A stretch of 64,000 bases of DNA, taken from NCBI GenBank assembly GCA_036741355.1, contig DAINSK010000011.1, forward strand, positions 1 to 64,000. Direction: 5' to 3'. The position numbers and the translations under genes are program-made. This DNA is from JBBRGK01 sp036741355 (GTDB taxonomy: Bacteria; Chloroflexota; Dehalococcoidia; CAUJGQ01). Below are positions 8,419 through 18,112 of the stretch, in pieces; position 1 is the stretch's first letter; each line of letters starts with the position of its first letter. The notes under the pieces are model-generated. The model saw only the letters and a program-made list of their open reading frames with translations, did no database searches and was not told the origin of the DNA.

Positions 8419-8790
8419 GTGGGGGGAGGAGACGGCGGAATTTCGGGAGTGGCCGGAGTGATCGTCTGGACCGGAAACTTCCGCAAGATGGTCGATTTCT
8501 ACCGGGACACGCTCGGTCTGCACCCGCGCTCGGTGAAGGCGGCCTTCGCGAACTTCGAGTGGGGACGCTTCCGGCTCAGCATCGGCAAGCACGGCGATGT
8601 CCAGGGACCGTCACGAGACCCGTTGCGGATCATGATCAACCTGGCGGTTGACGACATCTTCGCCTGTCATACCCGTCTGACGGCTGCCGGCGTACTGTTT
8701 CTGCGGCCGCCCGAGCGCGAGGAATGGGGCGGCATGGTAGCAACCTTTTCGGATCCGGACGGCAATACGTTGCAACTGTTCCAAATGTAG
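8419..8790 (+). CDS. Glyoxalase/bleomycin resistance (VOC) domain protein
   Basis: One VOC module pair: VIVWTGNFRKMVDFYRDTLGLHP (first beta-alpha-beta) and the closing FSDPDGNTLQLFQM with a metal-type Glu/Gln position. GTG 8419 is chosen because AAGGAG (8408-8413) is 5 bases upstream; a TTG at 8383 is possible but has no site. Members act as metal-dependent isomerases or dioxygenases, or simply bind drugs; the substrate is unknown. Single gene. Confidence 0.75.
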   Translation: MGGGDGGISGVAGVIVWTGNFRKMVDFYRDTLGLHPRSVKAAFANFEWGRFRLSIGKHGDVQGPSRDPLRIMINLAVDDIFACHTRLTAAGVLFLRPPEREEWGGMVATFSDPDGNTLQLFQM

Positions 8791-8882
8791 GGAGATCGTC
8801 ATCGCAGAGGTCTACTGTACGATACCCTTTGGTTGAAGCGAGTCAGGTTGGCTTCGACAATCGATAGGCGCGGGTAATCGCC

Positions 8883-9830
8883 GTGATCATTGCTCCCTGG
8901 GTACATCGATATCACTTTCGGCGCTCACACGGCCGGAATGTGTTCGACCAATCGCTGACGCCGGAGCCCAAACGGCCCGCGGAACCGCCGGAACGGCAGC
9001 TCGTGCTTCGGGCCGTGTGGGAACTGTCCGGATTCGATCGGGCACTTTTTTACGACGTGCCGCGCTCTGAGGCCCCCGAGCGGATTCCAGGCAGCCCCGT
9101 CTATTTGCGCGGCTCGCCTGCCTGGCACTTCTATTTGATGGAGCGGCGCGAAGTAGACGATGGCCGGCTAACGCCGATCATCTCACCGCGTCCCCTGTCT
9201 GATGGCGAGCGTCTTCTCGCCGTGGACTGGGGCTCGACCTTCGCGAACACGTTTCTCCTCATTGAACCGAGTGACGAAGCCTGCGATCTGACCGATCCTT
9301 CCAACCCGGCGTTCAAAAGCCTCGAACAGGCCGCGAAGAAGCTGCTCGAGCACAAAACTCCCGATGGCGACCCCGGCGTCGCTTGGACCAGAGAGACCGC
9401 CGTGGGAAGTATCTTGCGCGTGCTCTACGGCAACTGGATCTATTGGACCGGGACGTACGGGGACCGGCGGTCCCATAGCGTGCAGCTATCACCATTACGA
9501 CCGAGCGACACACTGGCGGGTCTGCTTTTGCCGCAGCTTCGTGATCGGTTTCCGCAGCCGGCGTTCAACCAGGCTTTGGAGGACCTCTACGCGCGGGAGC
9601 TGGAGCTATTTCACGGCGCGGTAACGACGGCCCGCATGCCGTTTAGGACGCGTCTTGGCCTGCCGATCCTGCACGATCCTCGCTACGCCGACCGTGCGCT
9701 GCGTCAGTTGGTGAACGCCGGCCGGGCGCGGGTCCATCGCCGCATCGAAGACAGCCTGTTCCGGTACGGAGCCAATCGCCCCGTCCCCGCCGGCATGACC
9801 GAAGCCGAATTCGAGGCGTTGCTGCTATAA
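8883..9830 (+). CDS. Hypothetical protein, 315 aa
   Basis: Cytosolic-looking protein without signal peptide or membrane segments, starting from GTG 8883 (in-frame ATGs occur later). It has many aromatic residues (SPAWHFYLMERRE, YGNWIYWTGTYG) and a C-terminal basic helix (RARVHRRIEDSLFRYG). I do not recognise a domain. Codon pattern and length support a real gene. It converges on the SDR gene, and the terminator at 9870-9909 lies between them. Confidence 0.55.
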   Translation: MIIAPWVHRYHFRRSHGRNVFDQSLTPEPKRPAEPPERQLVLRAVWELSGFDRALFYDVPRSEAPERIPGSPVYLRGSPAWHFYLMERREVDDGRLTPIISPRPLSDGERLLAVDWGSTFANTFLLIEPSDEACDLTDPSNPAFKSLEQAAKKLLEHKTPDGDPGVAWTRETAVGSILRVLYGNWIYWTGTYGDRRSHSVQLSPLRPSDTLAGLLLPQLRDRFPQPAFNQALEDLYARELELFHGAVTTARMPFRTRLGLPILHDPRYADRALRQLVNAGRARVHRRIEDSLFRYGANRPVPAGMTEAEFEALLL

Positions 9831-9869
9831 GCCAACCTCAATCTTGGGGCGGGCTCATCATTGTGATCG

Positions 9870-9909
9870 AAAAAGGGGCGGGGCTGACCGCACAACCGAT
9901 CAGCCCCGC
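9870..9909 (-). terminator. Rho-independent terminator of the SDR gene
   Basis: On the minus strand, a 10-bp GC-rich stem (GCGGGGCTGA / TCAGCCCCGC; 9878-9887 with 9900-9909) and a 12-base loop are followed by CCCCTTTTT. It lies immediately after the SDR stop codon at 9919. Confidence 0.85.
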
Positions 9910-9918
9910 TAATTGCCG

Positions 9919-10857
9919 TTATCGCGGCGCCGATGCGTCGGCGGCCGGGGCCGGATTTTCGATGCCCTGCATCAGGTTCTGCGGCACCAGGCGCCGAAGG
10001 TCGTCGATCGTCCAGATGTCTTCCTTGAAAATCGTGCGATACGGAGTCGGGTGGTAGAGCAGCGATATATTGCCGCCGGAGCAGGCAAAGATCTGCCCGT
10101 TGATGTAGGCCGCTTCGTCCGTGCAAAGGTACGCCACCATCGGCGCGATCTGCTCCGGCGGGTTGGTCGGCCGTTGCACCGCCGCCGGCGCCGCCGCACC
10201 GGCGATGCCGCGCGCCGCGCGGGCCTGTCGGGCACTGTCCGGCACGGTCGCCGTCATGCGCGTGTTGGCGCCCGGCGAAATCGAATTGACGGTAGCGCCG
10301 TAGCGGCCCAGGTCCTTGGCGACGACGCGGGTCATGCCGGCGATGCCCGCCTTCGCGGCGCCGTAGTTCGCCTGACCGGAGTTGCCGCGCAGCCCCGATC
10401 CTGATGTGAAGCCAATAACCCGTCCCGACCGCTGCTGGCGGAAGAGGATCGACGCCGGCTTGGTGACGGCGAAGTAGCCCTTGAGGTGGACGGCGATCAC
10501 GGCGTCCCACTCTTCCTCGGTCATGTTGAACACCATGCGGTCGCGCAGAATGCCGGCCACGTGTACGACGGCATCGAGCCGCCCCCACGTATCCAGCGCC
10601 TGCTTGATCATGCTCTCGCCGCCTTCCATGGTGGCGACGGTGTTGTAGTTTGCGACCGCCTCTCCGCCGGCCTTCTTGATCTCCGCAACCACTTCGTCCG
10701 CCGGATCCGAACGGGGCGTGCGTCCATCGACATCCACGCCGTAGTCGTTGACCACGATCCGACAGCCTTCTTGCGCCATCAGCTTTGCGCAGGTTGCACC
10801 GATGCCCCGACCGGAACCCGTGATAACCGCGACCTTGCCTTCGAGTGAGTTACCCAT
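9919..10857 (-). CDS. Short-chain dehydrogenase/reductase with C-terminal extension
   Basis: Rossmann-fold SDR of the multifunctional-enzyme-2 type: TGSGRGIG (NAD(P)-binding, ~14-21), NDYGVDVDG, VVHVAGILRD in place of NNAG, Ser in GFTSGSG, and catalytic YGAAK (~167-171). After the fold (~260) there is a ~50-residue tail (PYRTIFKEDIWTIDDLRRLVP) typical of the hydroxyacyl-CoA-dehydrogenase-like SDRs found with acyl-CoA genes. A beta-hydroxyacyl-CoA or alcohol oxidation role is inferred. Single gene with its own terminator, divergent from the phosphotriesterase-like gene. Confidence 0.85.
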   Translation of the reverse strand: MGNSLEGKVAVITGSGRGIGATCAKLMAQEGCRIVVNDYGVDVDGRTPRSDPADEVVAEIKKAGGEAVANYNTVATMEGGESMIKQALDTWGRLDAVVHVAGILRDRMVFNMTEEEWDAVIAVHLKGYFAVTKPASILFRQQRSGRVIGFTSGSGLRGNSGQANYGAAKAGIAGMTRVVAKDLGRYGATVNSISPGANTRMTATVPDSARQARAARGIAGAAAPAAVQRPTNPPEQIAPMVAYLCTDEAAYINGQIFACSGGNISLLYHPTPYRTIFKEDIWTIDDLRRLVPQNLMQGIENPAPAADASAPR

Positions 10858-11049
10858 TGCTTGCCTCCTAACAAGTTCAGCATCGGCTTACGCCGCCGGA
10901 CATATCCGTCCCGCCGCATTATGGCAGGCAGACGGCATAATTATAAGCCCCTACCGCGGAAACGTCCCGAACGAGCCCCGGTCACGGTACCATACGCGCC
11001 GGATATAGCTGCGGCTGCCGGCCGCGCCGTCCCCGAAAAGGAGCGCATC

Positions 11050-11994
11050 ATGGCAATGGTCGCGACCGTCCTGGGCCCTGTCGACGCCGCGAGGCTCGGC
11101 GTCACCCTCAGCCACGAGCACGTGCTTGTCTCGATGGGCGAGGACAACCATCACTATCCATGGCGCTTTGACTGGGAGAAAACGCGCCAGAACACCGTTC
11201 GCGAGCTCAAAGAGGCGAAAGCGGGCGGCGTCGACTCGCTCATCGACCTCACGACGCCCGACCTGGGGCGCGACGTGGAGTTCGTACGCGACGTCGCCCG
11301 CGAATCGGGCCTCAACGTCATCGTCGCCACCGGTATGTGGCGCGATGTGCCGCGGTCTTTTTGGGCGCGCGACCTGGATGAGATCGCGGACATCTTCGTC
11401 CGAGAGATCGAGGTAGGCATTGGCGATACGGGGATCAAGGCGGGCGCGATCAAGGTGGCCAACGATATGGGCGGCGTCAGTCCCGAGGGCGAGCGCGTGC
11501 TGCGCGGTGCAGCGCGGGCGCTCAAGCGCACCGGTTGCCCGATCAGCACGCACCACTGGGCGCCCGAGCAGGTTGGCACGCGCCAGGTCGAGGTTTTCCA
11601 AGAAGAAGGGGCGCCGATGGACCGCATCTGCATCGGCCACAGCGCCGACACGACCGATATCCCCTATCTCGAATCTTTGCTGAAAACGGGTGTGTACCTG
11701 TCGATGGACCGTTACCCGGGCGCCGCGGGCCGCACCAACTGGGAACAACGCAATGCGACCGTGAAGGCGTTGATCGACCGGGGCTGGTCGGACCGCTTGA
11801 TGCTGGGCCACGACTACGCACCCGCGGCGATCGTCAAAGGAGCGAAGGCTCCGGCGCGGAACGGCCCGACCCGCTATCTCTTTTTGAACACCGTCGCGAT
11901 CCCGGCCCTTCGTAAAGCCGGCGTCTCCCAGAAAACGATCGACCTCATGCAGCGCGACGTGCCGCGCCGTTTCCTGACCGGTGAGAAAGCGTAA
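11050..11994 (+). CDS. Phosphotriesterase-family metal-dependent hydrolase
   Basis: 314 residues of the PTE/aryldialkylphosphatase family. All metal ligands are visible: SHEHV (His22, His24), the bridging Lys in GAIKVAND (~135, normally carboxylated), His in STHHWAPEQ (~168), His in IGHSADTTD (~197) and Asp in LGHDYAP (~255). Family members hydrolyse lactones, including homoserine lactones, or phosphotriesters; a lactonase role is more likely than pesticide hydrolysis in an environmental chromosome, but this is inference. ATG 11050 has AAAAGGAG 6 bases upstream; the frame stays open further 5' without a site. Confidence 0.9.
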   Translation: MAMVATVLGPVDAARLGVTLSHEHVLVSMGEDNHHYPWRFDWEKTRQNTVRELKEAKAGGVDSLIDLTTPDLGRDVEFVRDVARESGLNVIVATGMWRDVPRSFWARDLDEIADIFVREIEVGIGDTGIKAGAIKVANDMGGVSPEGERVLRGAARALKRTGCPISTHHWAPEQVGTRQVEVFQEEGAPMDRICIGHSADTTDIPYLESLLKTGVYLSMDRYPGAAGRTNWEQRNATVKALIDRGWSDRLMLGHDYAPAAIVKGAKAPARNGPTRYLFLNTVAIPALRKAGVSQKTIDLMQRDVPRRFLTGEKA

Positions 11995-12064
11995 GGCACT
12001 TGGAGCGCATAATTATCGTCATCTGCTTTATGATTCGCGGTGATCGACCGATCGCAGGCCGTGA

Positions 12065-13174
12065 ATGGTTAGGGGAGCGGGCCGATGCCCAGCAGTCCGG
12101 TGGGAGGCAGCCATAGAATCGTCGCTCGAGCTCGGCATCTTCCATGAGTTCGCCTGCCGCCAGGGACAGAGTGAAGCAGAGAGCTTTGCCGAAAGCTTTG
12201 AGCTGGTTGATGCCGCGGAAGACTGGGGGCTCGACGCCATCTGGCTCGCCGAGCTGCACTTCGCGCCGGGCCGATCGGTGCTGGCAGCGCCGCTAACCAT
12301 CGCGGCCGCCATTGCCGCGCGTACGGAACGCATGAAGATCGGCACGGCGGTCCAGGTGCTGCCGCTGGCGGATCCGCTGCGCCTCGCCGAAGAGGTGGCG
12401 ACCGTTGACCAGATTAGTCGCGGCCGGCTAATCTTCGGCGTCGGCCGCAGCGGCTTCGCTCGCGTTTACGAGGCGTACGGTATCCCCTACGAAGAGAGCC
12501 GCGAGCGCTTTGCCGAGGCGCTCGCGATCATGTGCAGCGCCTGGACAGAGCCGGCGTTTTCATATGAAGGCCGGTTCCACAGCTATCACAGCGTCAGCCT
12601 CACGCCGAAGCCCTACCAGCGGCCTTATCCCCCGATCCGCGTTGCGGCCAACTCGGCCGACACGTTCCCGGCAACCGGCGAGCAGGGCCACGCCCTTCTC
12701 GTCGCCGTCCGCCTCGGCACCCTCACGGAGCTGGTTCCCAACATCCTGGCCTACCGCGCTGCATACCGGGCAGCGGGCCATCCCGGCGAGGGCCAGGTAT
12801 TCCTTCGCGTTCCCATCTACATCGGCGAAACCGCCGAGCAAGCGATCGATGAGCCCGAAGCAAGCATTATGCAGTTCTACCGCGGCCTTGGCGCCCAACT
12901 CGAGAAATCGGCGACGGGTCCAGGTGCGCGCCCCATCGAGTCGCGCGCCGACCGCGGCCAACGGCTGCAGACCGTTTCCTATCAAGTGGCACGGCGGGAG
13001 AAGGTGATCGTCGGCACGCCCTCCATGGTGGTCGAACGGTTGCAGGCGCTGCGCGACGAGCTTGGACTGAACGGGATACTGGCCGAACTCAACTGCGGCG
13101 GTCTGATTCCACACGAGCGTGTGCGGCGCTCGTTGCGGCTGCTCTGCCACGAGGTACTACCGGCCTTCCGCTGA
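12065..13174 (+). CDS. LLM class flavin-dependent oxidoreductase
   Basis: Luciferase-like TIM-barrel monooxygenase of the LuxA/F420-FMN type: LELGIFHEF (strand 1), DAIWLAELHFAPGRSVLAAPL (family E-x-H motif), TAVQVLPLADPLRLAEEVATVDQISRGR and the late HER segment. It uses FMNH2 or F420; the substrate is unknown. The start is uncertain: ATG 12065 is the only standard start, but homology begins ~17 residues later. The gene is followed by a convergent lyase gene. Confidence 0.8.
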   Translation: MVRGAGRCPAVRWEAAIESSLELGIFHEFACRQGQSEAESFAESFELVDAAEDWGLDAIWLAELHFAPGRSVLAAPLTIAAAIAARTERMKIGTAVQVLPLADPLRLAEEVATVDQISRGRLIFGVGRSGFARVYEAYGIPYEESRERFAEALAIMCSAWTEPAFSYEGRFHSYHSVSLTPKPYQRPYPPIRVAANSADTFPATGEQGHALLVAVRLGTLTELVPNILAYRAAYRAAGHPGEGQVFLRVPIYIGETAEQAIDEPEASIMQFYRGLGAQLEKSATGPGARPIESRADRGQRLQTVSYQVARREKVIVGTPSMVVERLQALRDELGLNGILAELNCGGLIPHERVRRSLRLLCHEVLPAFR

Positions 13175-13324
13175 GATGAGGTGCTGGGCGGTTACTTCGA
13201 CGCCGATCTCTGCTGCAACCGCGGTCATGGGACGCGTCCGACCGGCATCGTACTCAGCAAGGACCGCCTTCGAGATCCGCCCTTCAGGCTCAGAGGTTGA
13301 TTGGTTCGGTGCGGTGGGCTTCAA
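13157..13324 (-). CDS. Small ORF, possible antitoxin-like fragment (55 aa)
   Basis: TTG-started frame just after the lyase stop, ending inside the last codons of the convergent monooxygenase gene. The segment SKAVLAEYDAGRTRPMTAVAAEIGVEV resembles the C-terminal helix-turn part of small RelB/Phd-type antitoxins. There is no toxin beside it. It could equally be non-coding; listed because the similarity is suggestive. Confidence 0.25.
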   Translation of the reverse strand: MKPTAPNQSTSEPEGRISKAVLAEYDAGRTRPMTAVAAEIGVEVTAQHLISAEGR

Positions 13325-14688
13325 CGATCGCCGGCGGCTCTCAGCCCCTCTGCAACAGCGCGGGCGCGGACGGCGCCCTGGCGTGCGTAGACCGGCGCTA
13401 CACCCACGTACGACGCCGGATTGAGCAGCGCGTCGATCTCGGCCGGCGTGAGCCGCTCACGCACTGCGGCGTCTTCCAACAAGAGATCGCGGAACTTGCG
13501 GCCCGTCGTCGCCGCGGTTTGCGCGGCCTCGTAGACCACATCGTGCGCCCGCTGCCGGCCGAGCGTCTTGCCGAGCGCGAGCATCACCGCCTCGGCCATG
13601 ATCAGCCCGCCGGACAGGTCGAGGTTGTGCCGCATCCGTTCGGGGAAGAGCTGCATGCCGCCGATCAGCACCGGCAGGCGCGCCAGGATATCGCCGGTGT
13701 GCGAGCAGGCCTCCGTTATGGCGCGACTCATCATCAGGCTGGTTGCGCGATCGGCTTCGTGTTCGGTTTGCATCGCCTCCAGCGCCAGCGGCACCAGCGC
13801 CCGCACCTCCGCGGCGGCGGCCACGATGTCCTGCCCCAGCTTCGGATTCCGCTTCTGCGGCATCGTGCTGCTGCCGACCGTGCCCGGCGGCACCGGCTCC
13901 TCGACTTCGCCGAATTCGGGCTTCATCAGCTCGTACAGCTCGCGGCCGATCTTGCTGCAGGTCGCGGCAAGCAGGCCCAAGAGCGTGACGTACTCGGCAA
14001 GGTGATCGCCGAGTGTCCGCGCCGGCACCGCCATCGGCTGCATCCCCAGCCGCGCCGCCATCTTCGCCTGGACTGCCGGACCGATCTCGCCCAGCGAGGC
14101 GAGCGTGCCGGCGGCACCACCCAGCATTGCCACAAAGACGCGCCCCTCGCAGCCATGCAAGCGATCGATGTGACGGCACAGCTCGTCGATCCAGACCGCC
14201 GCTTTCAGCCCGAAGGTAGACGGAACCGCGTGCTGGCCGTGCGTTCGCCCGGCCATGAGCATCGTATCGCTGCGATCGGCAAGGTCTGCCAGCGTAACGA
14301 GCGCGGAGGCCAAGAGGTCGAGGAAGATACGATGGGCGCGGCGCACCTGGAGCAGCAGCCCCGTTTGCGTGATGTTCTGCGTGGTGGCGCCCCAGTGTAC
14401 GTAGCCGCCGGCATCGCCCTCGCAGACACGGTCCAGCTCCCAGATGACGGGAACCAGCCCGTGTCCGGTGCGCCTCAGCCCTTCGACAATCGCATCGCGG
14501 TCCAGCAACTCGACCTTCGCTTTACGCCGGATCTCCGCGGCTGCCTCATCGGGGATCACGCCCAACTCCGCCTCGGCTTCCGCCAGCGCCACTTCGACGT
14601 CCAGCCACGACTGCCAGCGCGCCGCCTCGGTGAACAGCGAGCGTACGCCCGGGTCTGCTATGCGAAGCGCCGTCGGTTCCTCGAGCAT
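13321..14688 (-). CDS. Fumarase/adenylosuccinate lyase superfamily enzyme (PcaB-like)
   Basis: All three superfamily regions are present: C1 (AGRTHGQHAVPSTFG, ~163-177), C2 (catalytic His region THGQH) and the signature C3 loop GSSTMPQKRNP (~280-290) with the catalytic Ser. The closest types are 3-carboxy-cis,cis-muconate cycloisomerase and adenylosuccinate lyase; the early GDAGGYVHWGATTQNITQTG favours the PcaB-like branch. No other protocatechuate genes are nearby, so the substrate is open. ATG 14688 is preceded by GGAGGG at 9 bases. It is divergent from the SDR gene. Confidence 0.8.
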   Translation of the reverse strand: MLEEPTALRIADPGVRSLFTEAARWQSWLDVEVALAEAEAELGVIPDEAAAEIRRKAKVELLDRDAIVEGLRRTGHGLVPVIWELDRVCEGDAGGYVHWGATTQNITQTGLLLQVRRAHRIFLDLLASALVTLADLADRSDTMLMAGRTHGQHAVPSTFGLKAAVWIDELCRHIDRLHGCEGRVFVAMLGGAAGTLASLGEIGPAVQAKMAARLGMQPMAVPARTLGDHLAEYVTLLGLLAATCSKIGRELYELMKPEFGEVEEPVPPGTVGSSTMPQKRNPKLGQDIVAAAAEVRALVPLALEAMQTEHEADRATSLMMSRAITEACSHTGDILARLPVLIGGMQLFPERMRHNLDLSGGLIMAEAVMLALGKTLGRQRAHDVVYEAAQTAATTGRKFRDLLLEDAAVRERLTPAEIDALLNPASYVGVAPVYARQGAVRARAVAEGLRAAGDR

Positions 14689-14809
14689 CACTGCTACCCT
14701 CCATCGTGTGATATCATCCGCGGCCATCTAACCACATTCGACGCCCGCCGCCGCGGATGCTGGTAGACTCCCATCGGACCGAAGCGTTGCAGATAGAAGG
14801 AGCTCAGAC

Positions 14810-15616
14810 GTGGCAGACGCAAATCGACCCCTCGCCGGTAAGGTCGCACTGATCACCGGAGCGAGTCGCGGTATCGGTCGCGACATCGCGATGGCGCTTG
14901 CGGAAGCGGGCGCCGACATCGTGGTCGCCGCGCGGAGCGAGACGGTCACTGACCCGCGTCTGCCGGGAACGATCCACACCGTTGCCAAAGAGGTGGAAGC
15001 GCGCGGGGCGCGGGCGCTGCCGGTCAAGCTGGACGTCGGCAAGGACGAGGACATCGAGGCGGCCGTCCAGAAAACGCTGGACACGTTCGGCCGCATCGAC
15101 ATCTTGATGAACAACGCCGCCATCCTCGTACCCGGCACGACACGCACTGTGCAGCCGCGCCACATCGACTTGATCTACCGCATCAACCTGCGGGCGCCGA
15201 TCATGCTTATTCGCGCTGTCATCGATGCGATGGCAAAGAGCGGCGGCGGTCACATCATCAACGTTTCGTCGCGAGGCGCGGTGTTTCCCGGTCCTGGACC
15301 CTACAGCGAGGATCAGGTGCAGCGGGCGCGCGGCGCCTTCTACGGCATGGTGAAGGCCGGGCTGGAGCGCTACTCGCAGGGGCTGGCGATGGAGCTGCAG
15401 CCGGACGGCATCTCGGTCAATGTGCTCTCGCCCCAAGGCCGCATCGCGACGCCGGGCAACAAGTTCGCCGCCAACAGCCGCGAGAACCCCGACCTCGAGT
15501 TCGAAGAGGCGGTCGACATGGGCAAGGCGACGGTCTGGCTCTGCCGGCAAGACCCACACCGATACACCGGCAACATCCTCTTCGACCAGGACGTGGTGCG
15601 CGAACAGGGGCTGTAA
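14810..15616 (+). CDS. Short-chain dehydrogenase/reductase (268 aa)
   Basis: Classical SDR: TGASRGIG (cofactor loop, ~17-24), ARSET (NADP preference suggested by the basic residue), NNAAI (~100), catalytic Ser in NVSSRG, and YGMVKAG giving Y-x3-K. GTG 14810 has AAGGAG 7 bases upstream. The substrate cannot be assigned. It is followed by a ~430-base repeat-bearing gap before nadE. Confidence 0.88.
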   Translation: MADANRPLAGKVALITGASRGIGRDIAMALAEAGADIVVAARSETVTDPRLPGTIHTVAKEVEARGARALPVKLDVGKDEDIEAAVQKTLDTFGRIDILMNNAAILVPGTTRTVQPRHIDLIYRINLRAPIMLIRAVIDAMAKSGGGHIINVSSRGAVFPGPGPYSEDQVQRARGAFYGMVKAGLERYSQGLAMELQPDGISVNVLSPQGRIATPGNKFAANSRENPDLEFEEAVDMGKATVWLCRQDPHRYTGNILFDQDVVREQGL

Positions 15617-16048
15617 TGCCAATGCACTGTGATTGGTTCGGATGGCCCCCAAATCTCCGTCTGCAGCCGGCCCCCTAACCCCCGACCCCTTCCGCCCCAA
15701 TACTGGGGGGAAAGGGCGATCCCGGGGCGCCGTGTACGAGCGGCGTCGCTAGTCCGACCTCCGTCCTGCACCGAATCGACCTATCGCCACCGCCCAAGCT
15801 CCCTCTTACCCCTAGAATTGGGGGAAAGAGGGGTCGGGGAGTTAGGGGGCACGCCGCGGGTCCGGGTGTTTGGGGGCCGATATCATACGACGGTTAGACG
15901 AACGGCGCGGAACCCCCCATTCCTCCACCGCTTGCGCAGATCATTGCGCCACTCTCAAGCTAAGAGGGACCGATCTGCAAAGGGACGCTCGGTGCGCGTC
16001 GATCAAACCGCCGAAGACGCGCGGGCCGGGGCAATTGGAGAGCCATCG
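15617..16048. repeat. Intergenic region with two palindromic element halves
   Basis: Contains two units of the dispersed G/C-rich palindromic family. One lies at about 15666-15722 (CCCCCTAACCCCCGACCCC then CCAATACTGGGGGGAAAGGG). The other, inverted, lies at about 15788-15851 (AAGCTCCCTCTTACCCC then GGTCGGGGAGTTAGGGGG). Each can fold into a hairpin and each outer end carries CCTAACCCC or its complement. No gene is supported here; the nadE frame stays open through much of it but without a ribosome site. Confidence 0.7.
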
Positions 16049-18112
16049 ATGCCGGAGGATGGTTTCGCAGGGTTCGTGCGCGTTGCCGCCGCGGTGCCGC
16101 GCGTGCGCGTGACGGACTTCGCCTATAACCAGCAGCAGACGCTCGAGCTGTGGCAACGGGCATCCGACGAGGGTTGCGCCGTCGTCTACTTCCCCGAGCT
16201 CGGGCTGAGCTCGTATACCGCCGGAGACCTCTTTCTGGATCGCCAGCTTCAGCGTAGGGTGCTGGCGTCGCTGGAGGAGTTGCTCGCGGAGGGCGAACGC
16301 CGCGACATCCGTACGCTCGCCTTTGTCGGGATACCGCTCTTTGTCCACCCGGGCGTCTACAACGTGGCGGCCGCGATCCAGGGCGGCCGATTGCTGGGAC
16401 TTGTGCCCAAGGTCTACCTCCCTAATTACCGCGAGTTCTATGAGCTGCGCCAGTTCCGCGAAGGGCGGGAGGTTCCCGACGGCATCACGATCGACGTGCT
16501 CGGCCGGTCGGTGCCGTTCGGTAGCGATCTGCTCTTCGCGGCGGAGAACCAACCCGAACTGGTGGCCGGCGTAGAGATCTGCGAGGACGGCTGGGTCCAG
16601 CTTTCGCCAAACGCTTTCCAGACGTCGGCCGGCGCGACAGTCTGCGGAAACCTTTCCGCCAGCGATTTCAACCTAGGAAAGGGTGAGCTGCGGCACCATT
16701 TGTGCTGGAAGGCCTCGGACCCGGGCAAGTGCGCCTACATCTATACCGCCGCCGGACCCGGCGAGTCGTCGTCCGACCTCGCGTTCGACGCGCAGGCGCT
16801 GATTTACGAAAACGGCCGGGCTCTGGCAGAGTCCAAGCGCTTCTCCCGCGACCCGCAGCTCATAACCGCCGACGTCGACCTCGAGCTCTTGATCCACGAA
16901 CGGCTGAGCACCGGCAGCTTCGGGAGCTGCGCTCGCGACAACGAGCGCGTCTTCCGTCGCGTACCGTTCGTGGCGCACCGGCCGGCAGCACCGGTCAAGC
17001 TGCGCCGCAGCATCGACCGTCACCCGTTCGTCCCGCGGGATCCGGCCACGCTGGCGACGCGCTGCTGGGAAGTTTTCGAAATCCAGACCAGTTCGCTGGT
17101 GACGCGGCTTCAGCACTTCAAGAACGAGCACATGGTGCTGGCGCTGTCCGGGGGCCGTGATTCGACGCTGGCCGCGCTGGCCTGCGTCGGCGCCCTGGAC
17201 CAGATGGGTCTGCCGCGCACCAACCTGCATTGCGTCTCCATGCCCGGATTTGGCACGTCTCAGAAAACTCGCGACGCCTCGCGCAGGCTCGCCGACTCGC
17301 TCGGCGCGGGCTTCGAAGAGGAGGACATCCGCGAGGAGTGCCTGCTGATTCTGCGCGACCAGGGCCACCCGGCCATAACCGGGTACACCACATGGCGCGC
17401 CGGCAGGGAGGAAACCGCGGCGAAGGATACGTTCGAGGTCTACCTCTCCGGCAACCTGGAACACGGCGACGTCGAGTTCGAAAACGTGCAGGCGCGAGTG
17501 CGCACGCTGCGGGTGATGACCAAGGCAAACCGCTACGGCGGCCCCGTGATCGGCACCGGCGATCTCTCGGAGAAAGCGCTGGGCTGGTCCACCTACGCGG
17601 GCGACCACATCGCCATGTACGACCTCAACGCCGGCATCCCCAAAACCCTCGTCAACTTCGTCATCCGCTGGGTCGCGACCGACCAGGTCGAGCACTGGAC
17701 GGCCGGCGACCCTGACATGCTGCGCAAGGCGCTGTTCGACGTGCTGGATGCGCCGATTTCACCGGAGCTGCTGCCGCCGGGGGCCGAGGGCGAGATCGCG
17801 CAACTGAGCGAGAGCACGATCGGGCCGTACGAGCTGCAGGACTTCTTCCTCTACTGGTTCGTCCGCCATGGGACGCGTCCGCGCCGTCTGTTGCGGCTGG
17901 CTGAGCATGCATTTGAGGGAGCGTACAGCCCGGAAGAGCTGCGCAAGTGGCTGATCGTCTTCTACCGGCGCTTCTTCAACAGCCAATGGAAGCGGGACTG
18001 CACCGCGGACGGACCCAAGGTCGGCACCGTCGCGCTGTCGCCGCGTGGAGACTGGCGCATGCCGAGTGACGCGACCGTCACCGCATGGATCGATGAGCTG
18101 GAGGAAGGCTAA
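16049..18112 (+). CDS. nadE: Glutamine-dependent NAD(+) synthetase
   Basis: Two-domain enzyme that amidates deamido-NAD with ATP, using ammonia from glutamine. The N-terminal nitrilase-type glutaminase has the triad Glu50 (YFPELG), Lys121 (VPKVYLPNYREFYE) and Cys178 (GVEICEDGW). The C-terminal synthetase has the PP-loop ALSGGRDSTLA (the usual SGGLDS with Arg for Leu/Met), the GTGDLSEKALGW signature and the AGIPKTLV region. 687 aa is the length of the mycobacterial/eukaryotic-like long form. ATG 16049 has TTGGAGAG 6 bases upstream. The last bases overlap the convergent YjbR gene by 4. Confidence 0.93.
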   Translation: MPEDGFAGFVRVAAAVPRVRVTDFAYNQQQTLELWQRASDEGCAVVYFPELGLSSYTAGDLFLDRQLQRRVLASLEELLAEGERRDIRTLAFVGIPLFVHPGVYNVAAAIQGGRLLGLVPKVYLPNYREFYELRQFREGREVPDGITIDVLGRSVPFGSDLLFAAENQPELVAGVEICEDGWVQLSPNAFQTSAGATVCGNLSASDFNLGKGELRHHLCWKASDPGKCAYIYTAAGPGESSSDLAFDAQALIYENGRALAESKRFSRDPQLITADVDLELLIHERLSTGSFGSCARDNERVFRRVPFVAHRPAAPVKLRRSIDRHPFVPRDPATLATRCWEVFEIQTSSLVTRLQHFKNEHMVLALSGGRDSTLAALACVGALDQMGLPRTNLHCVSMPGFGTSQKTRDASRRLADSLGAGFEEEDIREECLLILRDQGHPAITGYTTWRAGREETAAKDTFEVYLSGNLEHGDVEFENVQARVRTLRVMTKANRYGGPVIGTGDLSEKALGWSTYAGDHIAMYDLNAGIPKTLVNFVIRWVATDQVEHWTAGDPDMLRKALFDVLDAPISPELLPPGAEGEIAQLSESTIGPYELQDFFLYWFVRHGTRPRRLLRLAEHAFEGAYSPEELRKWLIVFYRRFFNSQWKRDCTADGPKVGTVALSPRGDWRMPSDATVTAWIDELEEG

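Noticed and set aside
13297..14766. Long plus-strand frame (489 codons) opposite the lyase gene
   Set aside because: Antisense shadow of a clearly conserved lyase in GC-rich DNA.
15629..18112. 827-residue NAD synthetase
   Set aside because: The first 140 codons run through palindromic repeats; homology and the ribosome site start at ATG 16049.
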